Assembly (NCBI GenBank): GCA_948567375.1
Contig: OX419760.1
Location: 8,060,001-8,124,000, forward strand
Source: Lunularia cruciata
Taxonomy: Eukaryota > Streptophyta > Marchantiopsida > Lunulariales > Lunulariaceae
Length of the DNA: 64,000 nucleotides
Direction: 5' to 3'
Shown here: piece after piece, positions 19,913 to 29,820 of the stretch
Layout: the number at the start of each line of letters is the position of its first letter
How positions within the stretch are numbered: position 1 is the first letter of the stretch
The notes under the pieces: model-generated
The model's input: the letters and a program-made list of their open reading frames with translations, nothing else
Told to the model about the DNA's origin: nothing
Database searches by the model: none
Made by a program: the position numbers and the translations under genes

Positions 19913-22900
19913 AAGACCACAAATTTTACCTCTTATCATTCCAGTATGTGCATAGCACTTCCAAGGTTTCATACATTTATCCGGAAAGATGTGACAGCGG
20001 TGAGCTTGGCAATTGTAAATGTCCTTGTAGTTAGAAGCTGAGTTTATTTAAGACCCACATATACTTATTCATTTTTCAGTTTGGGCAGTTGTGTAAAGCA
20101 TTGATATTGCACAACAAAATGGAGAGAAAGTTACGTCACGAAAAAATGTACAAATTGAGCAGTATAAGGAGTTAGGTTTTGACGGGAATTGTACAGGCAC
20201 CCTCTTGTTGATACTCTGTAGTGTAACTACTTTCCGCCACTGAAGCAGATCAAAGAGTTTTTTGTACCGAAGACTGTATACGGATATCGACGGGAGCCGA
20301 TGTTCTGACGAGATTTGACTGAAGTTTAAGCCCTGCAGTTATTCTGGGTTCTGTAAGCACTTGAAATTGAGGAGGTAGATGAGTGTCAACAATTCAGGGT
20401 TTCAACACGGGGTCTGTAGTCGACCTCATTTTAGAAGTGTTTCTCAAGCGGTCAGGTGAAGTTGGATTGAATGACTTGACCAAATTGAAGAGCAAAATGT
20501 TTCCTAGTAATTGAGTTTTGCATGAAACTGCTCTATACTCTGTTTCTAACCTCCTTGAAACATTACAAAGACCAAGTTTTTGCAGTCATGCAAATGTTTG
20601 TATCACGCTCCCTCAACTCTTAACGTAAAACCTTCCCCGGTAATGACAGTTGGCTATTTCCTTCAAGCAATACACTCAGTGCAAAGCTGAGGCCACTTGA
20701 AGCGGTTCCCCTACACCTGTCGGTCTGTACAAAATCGTCGCTAGATTTTTCCGAGTGCTCACACCTTGTTTTAATATTCAGGCATGAGTTTTATTTTGCG
20801 CGAATCATGGGACGATTTAGACATTGGAAGAACACTCGAGATAAGCTTCAAAGGATGATTTTATTCAGCATTCTCTCACGCGAGTGAGGTTTTTGTGCAG
20901 AGATATTTGCTATGTACCTGGACATCACTTTCAATGTCTCACCATATCCACGGGTGCAATTTCGGAATATTCTGAACTACAATGTAACGGGTTACTGATT
21001 CATAGGTTACTGATATCATACGTAATATTGAGAATTTTGTATTCACCAATAAGATATAAAATGTAATCTCACTGTAACCATATAATTAAAAGTTCACGTA
21101 ATTTTCAAAATGGAGAAAGTACGATATGCTAAGAATTATGGACATTCTCTCTGCGTGGACTTTCGTAGAATGGGATCCTTATAGATTAAGTTACATATTG
21201 ATGTCGAGAAAGCACAGCTCTATTCTTTGATTCTAGTGTACATCAGATTGTACATCAAGTTGATTCTAGTATAGATCTGATTGTTGGTGTATGTTTTCTG
21301 TTACATTCCTGTTTCCTGCTCCTGTCCTGCACTTCCATCGGTGGTTTGTTTCCATGCAAAGGTAGTTGTTCCCTTGATTCGTTTGAGTAGTACCTTGCTA
21401 CCTGGTTTTTAACTTCCGATGTTGTCCTCCATATCTTACAGTTTTGAGGTCTAGAGTTGCTATGCATCCAAAAGGGGGAAACATAGACGCATCCTATCTC
21501 CTCGCAGAAGATAAGATAATCAAAAGATACTGTTATCCATTTCCTTCCCGAGTCCTGATTACACACACAAGGACATTCATATTCTCAGAAGCAGGCACCT
21601 TCAAAGTTGTACTCTTTAGGTACATATGGGTCCGTATCCAAGGACTTGTGCCAGTGAAGGATGAATGTTTGTTCACTTCGACTGCCTTCATATACCATCA
21701 TATATTCATATCAAAAATTGATTATTTCACTTTCTCTATTTGGGAGAATGATTCCTACGTTAAAAACTCATAATGCTTTTTGAGAAAATAACCACTGCAG
21801 GTAATTTGTGAATTTGGAGCAAATGAAGAGAGGTGGAAGCAGTTTAATCTTGAGCAGGGTGTTTTTCTGTATGTTAGAGAACTTTTCGGTAACAAAGAAT
21901 TTCCTTCAGCCGATTATCTCTTCTCTACTCTTATTTTCCGGTGTCTACCGTTATGTTATTTTGAGTACAAGTTTGATAGGTTTCTCGAATTCGCTCACAC
22001 AAGGTGGCACGAAGAGTTATAGGCTTGCTTCTCCTCAACTAGGATGTGAGCCGCTCAATAAAACTCTTAACACATTCTGAACCAACTTTTTATGTGTATC
22101 TGAGGAAGTTTTGCGAGCCTTTACGATCAGTCCTTAGAGTATTTATCTCTATTTTGAATCTTATACATTTCCTCCTATGTGGAGTGTTGTAGTCTTCTTC
22201 TGACTAGACTGTATGGATATAACTTGCCGAGGATACAAGTCACAAAGGGGATCTTGCTATGAAAGAGTTCGCCTTTTCTATTGATCATGCTATCAAAGAG
22301 GTAAGTCTCTTTGTCTTAGCCACGGAGAATGTATAAGACATGTCACTACAGTATGTGACTCTCAGTAAAAGTTTGAAGTGAACGTAGAAAACTATTCGTT
22401 GCTCCCAGACTTACATTCCATTCAATTTCTACACCAAGATTTGCTATAAAAACGAGTAGAACGTCCAAAATACTTCCATGCAAACGAAAACAGCGGTTTA
22501 CAGGTGCGTCACTTCACATGGGGCTTTGCATGGAGATGGTAATGATGTTCCAAAGACGAATATATCAGATGGCATTGTACTTCATCGACTTTGTCATTAC
22601 TGCAGATCCATATTGCCTTGGGAAGCTAGAGGAACTCTGTCCTTGGTCCTTGAGCGAATATTGCGCTACATTCATTGCATGCACGTCAGAATCATGTGAG
22701 TTCAAGTTGCTATGAGAGTTTACATAGAATTCATGGAGTAGTTTACTTGATCGTACCAAACTTCATGCAAACATAAAGACGTCCTGTACATTTTCTACAT
22801 GCTCAGGCCAATAACAAGAGTCGATAAGCAAAGTTTACCTGTATACTCGACGCTTGTGTTCTTGGAGGCTACCGTAGCCGCCGGTAATTGATGCATTCCA

Positions 22901-23404
22901 TTTGTGGACACTGTCAGTTACTCTAAGGTACGCGCGGAGTTGGTGGTAGTTGTCCCCAACAGAATCAATGAACAGGAATGCAGTGAATCATCCATGATTT
23001 CTTCACCACGAGCTTTGTTGCCGCGGCAACTTCACAATTTGCCTCGCTGAACACTTGCTGTCTAATCCGTGTCTTCAAGGTGTGCGGTTCTAGGTACTCC
23101 ACACAACACCGACCACCTGCTAGGCAAGACTGTAGTAGTACGAACAGATTCTGATCTGGGGACTTGCAAGTGCAGGAGTCCTTAAACACATCTGCTCTGA
23201 TCTGAACGTACATACAGTAGACCACAAATTTCTTCAAGCTACCCTCTCATAAAAGTCTGGCAGCCATTACTAAGTTCTGCACATGAAATACTGTAAAACT
23301 ACAAGAGACATGCATGTTCATGAAGAGGAGCAAAAGATGACACTGGCTGGCTACATGAAACTGGCACCTGAGCACTTCGGAGCATAATTCAGTTTATCGA
23401 GAAA
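19913..23404. other. No supported gene: 3' flank of UPM1 and intergenic DNA
   Basis: I find no TE signature and no recognisable protein. Open frames of 90-110 codons at 21444-21773 and 21808-22080 and short exon-like pieces (22250-22303, ending in a GTAAGT donor; 22478-22715) have no family resemblance I can name. The stretch probably contains the UPM1 3' UTR, and its right part (22965-23404) is probably the 3' UTR of the minus-strand gene ending at 23405. Confidence 0.5.
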
Positions 23405-23703
23405 CTACTCATTTTCGTCCAGCAAATTCCCATAAGTTACAGGACGGATGGGAGTAATGGCGATCCCGTGGAGTGTGTCCACCTCCTTGCGTCTGACATA
23501 TTCTTCGTGACTACCGTAGCACCAAGCGTCATCAGCTGGAATCTGAATTGCCTATGCAGTACCGTTTAATCTACTGCTGCATCCACTACAAACCCCAAGA
23601 AGACACCCGAAGGCTCAGGTGGAGATCTAAGCCTTTCTAGTTCTTTTCCCTTGATCCTGCTCGGCAACCTACCATACTTGGAGACTGGCTCACGACAAGT
23701 CGT
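23405..23703 (-). CDS. Probable last two exons of an unrecognised minus-strand gene
   Basis: The last exon, 23551 down to 23405, starts after a TGCATAG acceptor and ends in a TAG stop. It reads AIQIPADDAWCYGSHEEY, then VDTLHGIAITPIRPVTYGN and LLDENE. The exon before it, about 23703 down to 23590, reads REPVSKYGRLPSRIKGKEL, then ERLRSPPEPSGVFLGF, and splices in phase 0 through a GTAGTG donor. Composition and charge pattern look like real protein and have no TE likeness. Further exons are likely at higher coordinates; a candidate at 24085-24224 reads IVRQLNGIDQPLLLLFRDHF. I do not recognise the family. Exon limits are judged by eye. Confidence 0.45.
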
Positions 23704-23709
23704 CTATAT

Positions 23710-25208
23710 CTCACATCTAGTTTCCTGCAGAAACTGTCTGAACTTTAAAGCAAAAAGGTGAATAAACTTCAGACTCCACCTTTACTAAGGCCCTATCATG
23801 ATTATTGAAAACTGTTCCAAGAGCTCATTAGTGGCCCATTTTATAATGAGCAACCTACCTCTTATATACAAGATATCATATATACAAGATATCATCATTT
23901 GGCAGATCAGGTCACTCAATTGTTTAAACCGGAAATCAAGCATCGTTGTAGACGTATTTGAAACCATGATGACAAGAGTTTAAAGGAGCTCATGACTCGC
24001 ATAACAGCAGGAAACATAATCCATCACTTGAAGGTGTCTACCCTAGTTCGCCACCAAAGAGACTCGATCTGCATAATTTACAGCGGTTCTTTCTGCTCGA
24101 TAAAACCCAGTACGCCGATCTACACAATAGCACAATGTCCGCTTCTATCGGACCACTTTCATAGAAGTGATCCCTAAAGAGAAGCAGCAATGGCTGATCG
24201 ATTCCATTTAGTTGTCTGACAATTTCTGTTTGAGACAAAACATGAGTGAAAACTCAGCAATGGCCATGAAGAACTCCCAAAGGTCATATAAATTTACAAT
24301 TTTAAATAAAACTTCGTCATCAAGGATAAAAGAAAAGGCTTAATGGGTCAGAGGAGTACCGTGGATCAACATGTCTTTTGTACTTCACAGTTCTGTTCCC
24401 CCGGCCATAACATGATTATAGGGGATCGCAAACTGCAACCCCGAAATATTAACTAATCAATATGTCATACTCCGGAGTACGATTCATGTAAAACCGACTT
24501 CGCAGGCTATGGTTGAATTTAATAACACAGTGAAGGGATCCAGAAAGACGAGAACCCCAGGACTCATACCAACAAATCTCTCAAATGTGGTCCTGCACAG
24601 CAGATCAACAACAGAAACAATAATGTGGTACTTATGAAACATGTTGTGGTTTTAATTACGTCAGGGTATAACTAGCGAATTAAAACCCTTAATGTTCTCC
24701 AGTGGTGGAAAATTGCTCGAGCATGTAGAATCGACTTATTTTAGTGGTCCCTCGTCCATCCCAAATTTGGCTGTGTGTTCATCTTCAAAATAGAAAAGCA
24801 TTCACCGAGCACGACTAAAAGAAACATAAGTGGCTAGACTCTTCGCACTTTCGAGACTTTCACACGTTCCATCATTTTCTCATCAAAAATAATGAAGGCA
24901 AATTGCCCATGTGACATATCCATAACGCATAGTTTACAACTTTAGAAAACGTTGGAGAATTCCTTCTTGTTTGAATTACTTAGTTTGGTGCTATGCGATT
25001 GGATGAACGACTTGCGTCACCCGGAGTTGTTGAAGCTTGTTGACTTGTAGGGGAAGTTGTTGGATCAACTTTAAGTTGGCTTATGTCGTTGTTCTTTTGA
25101 TTCTGTGATTGATTGAGCAACTGAGAGCAATATCTCCTCGATATAAATAACATACGGGTCTCCCGTTCTTCATCCACTCTTAGCGCTCATAATTTTTTTT
25201 CAGAGTTA
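23710..25208. other. Host sequence between the minus-strand exons and LINE-2
   Basis: Non-TE DNA that probably contains upstream exons or introns of the minus-strand gene. An open minus-strand frame at 24980-25177 reads RMLFISRRYCSQLLNQSQNQ and is Ser/Gln/Thr-rich toward its end (IAPN stop). It could be an exon or chance. A direct repeat ATATACAAGATATCAT occurs twice at 23864-23896. Confidence 0.35.
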
Positions 25209-25219
25209 CTTGTTCTAAG

Positions 25220-27796
25220 AAAGAGAGGGGAAGACGACCACATAGAACATGAGAAGGATGGGAAGACCCCATCAAGCCAGACAAGGGAGAGACAAAAGAG
25301 TAGAATGGGGCTAGGCCTCATTAGTATCAAGACCAGAAATCTGCCCTAACACACCTAAGATGTTCGAGCTATGCAAGTCGTAAGGTCTACAAACTACTGG
25401 AGCATCCAAAGAAGCATCACCTAGAGTGATTGCTCTCCTATGGATTGCACTAGCCAATGCTCTCTGTAGAGCAATGGACACACGATGTCTAAAGGATGCT
25501 CCAAAGTATTAGAGTGAGAGTGGTACCCTTGGCATCTGATATGATAAGCTCTCATGCACTTCCTAACAAATGTATCAAACGCCATGTCCATAGCTCCATA
25601 TACCTCCAAGGCTAGAGGAACAAAGAGGTGACCTTGCTGCATACTCCTATACTTGGAGACCTTGCATGTTGTTGCTCCGCTTGCTGCCCATCCAGGAGGA
25701 TGAGTAATCACTCCCTCCAAAACTGCATCATGCATAGGGTCTATAACCACAACATCTGCCACTATCACCTGATCATCTTGGACCAAGTATAAGTTCTCTT
25801 TGACTTGTGTCATTTGCAAAGAATATGAATGCTCCCTCCAAGCAAGGTATCCACTTTCTCGTGCCATAGCAAACACTATATCCTTGAAGGCATCATGGAT
25901 AGCTATCCTTTGTACTCCATAAGGACACCGTGTCATATGGACAACTACTGCATCTAGTGTAGAACCACACTTACAAGTGAGTAATGAAGATGCAGACGGG
26001 TGGACCAAACCTAGGTGGAACTTCATCATTGTAGAGAAAGTGGCTAGTGCAAGTCAAAATGACCTAATGCATGGTCGAGCTAGGATCCAAGAGCATGCAT
26101 CCCTGCCGAAGCAAGAGCAAAGACATGCTCTAGTGGCATGAGGACTGGACAATTTAACTAAGAGAGAATGTAGCATATGTTGAGACTCTAAGTCCATCAA
26201 GGAAGATAATAAACCTTTAGTCTAATCTGATGATAGTGAAGCAAAGGATTGAAGGCCCTCTTGTGCACGTGGAGATAGACCATCACATGGAGATAGTCCA
26301 TCTTTTGTTTGCCGCAACAATGCTTGGAGAGAAAGAGCCCTCCTCCACCTCAATCACATAAGTATCAAAAACTAGCCTATCAACAACCACAAAATGGGAG
26401 GAAAGTAGGGGTGCTAAGAGAGCCCAACTACCCAAAAAACTATAGGTGTCATCTCCTCCATAGATAATAGGCCTACTCTTATGCACAAGATTGGTAGAGA
26501 AGTCTGTCTATGTGCCAAATCCCCCATCACACAGTCAAATATCCCTGGTCCAATGATATCACCAAAGACTCCCATAATCCTCCTATCAAAAGCTCTCAAA
26601 TGTGATATGAAAGTCAAGGAAGAGGAAAGCGTGAGGAAAAGGTAAGTCGGTTAACGGTTGATACTAAAGGAGAGTATAACAAATGCCACCTACAGATCTC
26701 TTAGTAGAGGAAGGTCATCCACATTGAGAATATCCTTTGCAAGGGCAACATCTAAGAAGCATGTGACAAAATCCTTGGATTTTAATGGCACTCCAAGAAT
26801 ATGTAGTCCATCTATAGATGTGTCACACCCTCCGGAAGCTCAAGGTGGAGAGGGATATCTAAAGGGGACCATGCTCTGCACTTTGACACCTTGACTCAAG
26901 CCTATAATTATAGCTCGGTAGTCAAGTGGTCAAAGGCTTGTTTGATCTGATCTATGAGGACCACAATGTGTGTATCGTATGCTAAGGAGAGAAGTACACA
27001 ACCTTGCATGGCCAAAGTAGTAGATAAGAGAGCTCTAAAGAGAGCCATGGCAAACAAAGATCCCTCTAAAGGATTTCTTTATTGTGTATCAACAACTGAC
27101 TCCAAGATGGTGATGTCATCCTATGACCACCCATGTTGGTAGTAAAGGGAAGCAAGAGAGCTATAGAATGGCCACACAAAGGGAATGAGACTCACCAAGG
27201 ACCCACCGGCATTCTTAAGCTCTCTAAAGATGATGCTTGAGAGATGCTATTAAAAGCGTTCACAACATCCACCTATAGGACAACCTACTTTGGATAGATA
27301 TCTAGGAATACCTTGATGCCTAGAGAAATTGCTTCGCAACTTCCAAGTGTAACTACTCCAAATTGATATGGACTGAGATGCTCTTGGAAGTAAGATCGAT
27401 GCTAACGGACAATGGTGCGGCTAACCAAGCACACAAAGATCTCTCTAATAGCAATTGGTCTAATGTTCCTTGTGCCCTTCTCCATCACAAGAAGTTGACT
27501 AGCCCTTACCACCCGACTAACTAACATAGGAATAACTTCCCTCGCTACTCCAATAGCCACTTAAATAGCATGGTGAATCCACAAGAAGGATAATCTGCCT
27601 GAAAGCAATCTCTAAGATGCTCATATATCATCCCTGACAAGCCTCTTGAGGAGAGGCAAGTGGTAGCGCACAACACTTATGCAAAACATGACCTATCAAG
27701 TCATAAAAGCTCCTAAGACTAATAATTCTATTAAGACCTCTAATAGTACTCTCTCTCCTGCCATAGGATGTAGTGACCATAGAGAAGAGACAGTCT
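25220..27796 (-). mobile_element. LINE-2, 5'-truncated RLE-type LINE with 11-bp target duplication
   Basis: A minus-strand relative of LINE-1. CTTGTTCTAAG stands at both ends (25209-25219 and 27797-27807), a target duplication of the length expected from target-primed insertion. The 5' end (27796) corresponds to about 13365 of LINE-1, so the copy is 5'-truncated and lacks the zinc-finger region. The 3' end at 25220 has no poly(A) tail: the minus strand ends in CCCCTCTCTTT. RT motif A reads VDVVNAFNSI near 27250-27290, and motif C has decayed to AYDTHIV near 26975. RLE sequence is intact at 25421-26029. Confidence 0.82.
25421..26029 (-). pseudogene. LINE-2 C-terminal zinc-binding and endonuclease (RLE) region
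   Basis: An unbroken 202-codon minus-strand frame, the best preserved LINE coding in the window. It opens with FHLGLVHPSASSLLTCKCG. The zinc-binding motif is C-x-C-G-x8-H-x3-C (CKCGSTLDAVVVHMTRC), then RIAIHDAFKDIVFAMARE. The nuclease core has VQDDQVIVADVVVIDP, LEGVITHP and CKVSKYR, followed by GHLFVPLALEVYGAMDMAFD. The order cysteine/histidine cluster, spaced acidic residues and a late Lys matches the restriction-like endonuclease at the C-terminus of R2-type LINEs, not the N-terminal APE nuclease of L1 or RTE. RT lies upstream (higher coordinates), as expected. Confidence 0.75.
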
Positions 27797-27807
27797 CTTG
27801 TTCTAAG

Positions 27808-28830
27808 CTCCTAGAACAAGAACAAGCTTGTTACTTGCTCTCGGCTTTTGCCAAATTTGCACATTTTTTGTCGGAAGGAGGATACGAGGTTCTGAAAAAG
27901 ATCATCATCCCTCCTATATTGAGTCATCTGACTGTTGTATCAATGTGTGAAAACTTTGAGTGTTATATTTAGTTTCATATTCCAGTCCAACTAAGTGATG
28001 TAGCTTTTATGGAAAGATTTTTTCCTCAAAACGGAACAGTCAAAATAGATAAGTCGTCATAATTGTTGGTTAAATTTCTTAAAAAAATTCAAACCAGTTT
28101 AGATACTAAAAATCTACGTACTCCACACTAATGCAAAAATAAGGAGCGCTAGAGCCAAATTATATTGTTCTCTAACTAAATAGATCACAGTGTACGCTAT
28201 AATATAATTGGAATTATCCATTTTGTTCTCATATTTCGAAGTTTCTTCGTTCTCATGTCAAGTGGTGTTGAAACTGAATGACTCAAATATCGTAGAATGC
28301 TTAAATCTCCACAGTTCTTAGCTGAAGAGGTGCCACAAAACAGCCATTAAGCTCCTGCAATTGCCTAAATCAAAGGGAAATGAATGAACGTGACAGGCCC
28401 TATCTGTTGACATCGATTTTGCAATTGCGACGCTAAGTGGTTTCACTACAGTGGCAGTTGTCGTCATAACTGCAAAGACTGAAAACTGAACAGAGCAGTT
28501 GAATAGAGGGGTTCAAATGGGGTTTTCCGGATCTGTAACGATCTGTAACCTTTTTTGTCTCTCCCTTGTGAGGCTTGATGGGGTCTTCCTATCCTTCGTT
28601 TTTCATATGCGGTAGCCTTTTGTTTTCGTTGATCTGTAACGATTCTGCAAATGCTTGTTATGGAAACTTCATAAATCTGTAAGGGTGCGCCGCGGGTATA
28701 TGAATTCTATAGGCTACATAGGTAACCCGGTAAAATTTCATGGGCTACCATTTTCGTGGTCCATATTATTTATGGAATGATGAATAACACTTAGAATTTG
28801 CAAGAGAAAATTGTGGCAAAATTTTTAACA
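27808..28830. other. AT-rich intergenic DNA, no gene seen
   Basis: Right flank of LINE-2. The plus-strand open frame that crosses the LINE-2 boundary (27679-27972) is partly LINE and therefore not a gene. Nothing recognisable follows to 28830. Confidence 0.5.
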
Positions 28831-28835
28831 AAAAA

Positions 28836-29065
28836 TAACTTTTTATTACCCCTCCAAATTTTATATGTATACTAGTTGAACCCTTGATGTTTCATGGATA
28901 TATGGATTATGACATGATCTAAAAAATAAACAAGTAGTAACCTAAAAAATTTAACAAGTAGTAACTTTTTATCACCCCTCCAAATTTTATGAATATGCTA
29001 TTGAACCCCAAGATGTTTTGTGGATATAAATCAAACCATTTTATGGATTCTGACAAGAACTAAAA
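28836..29065. repeat. Tandem duplication of about 126 bp
   Basis: TAACTTTTTATTACCCCTCC (28836) recurs as TAACTTTTTATCACCCCTCC (28962). Both are followed by AAATTTTAT, GTTGAACCC or TTGAACCCC, GATGTTT, GGATAT and a GACA.GA.CTAAAAA end. Confidence 0.82.
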
Positions 29066-29820
29066 ACAAAACCTCATAAATGTTGCAATTAATTCCACCT
29101 AACAGATGCGAATCACATTAGAACTTCAATTACAAAGTAAAGGTATATGCAAAATTTATGGTTAAGCATGAAATAGTAATTGCTTACTTGTTTGGAGAGA
29201 ATGAGAATAGAAGATTCCTTTTCATCTTTTAGAAACCATGGAAACAAGGAGACTAGTGCATGTGTGGAGCTACATTTGACACATAAAGCATCCACGTTTT
29301 GTGTTGTGCTTAAGGGGCAAAACCCACCAGAGTTCACATTGCTCTCCGTAATATAGTAGCTCAGCTCTTACTAGCCACTCACTCCTAAGTTCAGGTTGAG
29401 CGCTGGTTGGACCTATCATGACCACCCCTTGGAGGATGAGGATAGACATAGCACCTTCATGGATGGCCGACATACTTTGTATGATGTGGTGGTCATAAAC
29501 ACTCCTTGACCAATGTTCTTGGTTAGAGTAGGTTCCCAAGCAAGAGCATTGCGACCAAGGTTAAGGAGGACCATTATGGTGCACAACACGCCTTTGATAC
29601 ATTTGTTCCATTGGTTGTGGAGATCTTTGGCCATCTCCATCACCATTTTGACAATATCCTTTGCAATGCATCACAAGGTTCCCTACAACGGGGAGGAGCA
29701 CTAGCTATCTTGTCAGCCATGCTCACCTCGTACTATTGCTAATGGGTATTTGTTCTCTTGCAACATGCACATGCATTGGACAATTGTCACAACAATTGCA
29801 ACACCAAAGCTATTTTGCTC
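29066..29820. other. No supported gene
   Basis: Short opposing open frames (29270-29704) overlap one another and match nothing I recognise. This is probably the left margin of the D remnant or its host DNA. Confidence 0.4.

Noticed and set aside
21444-22080. Two plus-strand frames of 109 and 90 codons
   Set aside because: No recognisable domain, no splice structure and no conserved repeat; length alone is not enough.
22478-22715. Overlapping plus-strand frames, one containing HGDGNDVP, which recalls a HAD-type GDGxND motif
   Set aside because: No other HAD motif is nearby and two frames are open over the same stretch, so a chance match is more likely.
27679-27972. 97-codon frame across the LINE-2 right boundary
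   Set aside because: Its first third is LINE-2 antisense sequence and the rest is flank, so it is a chance fusion frame.
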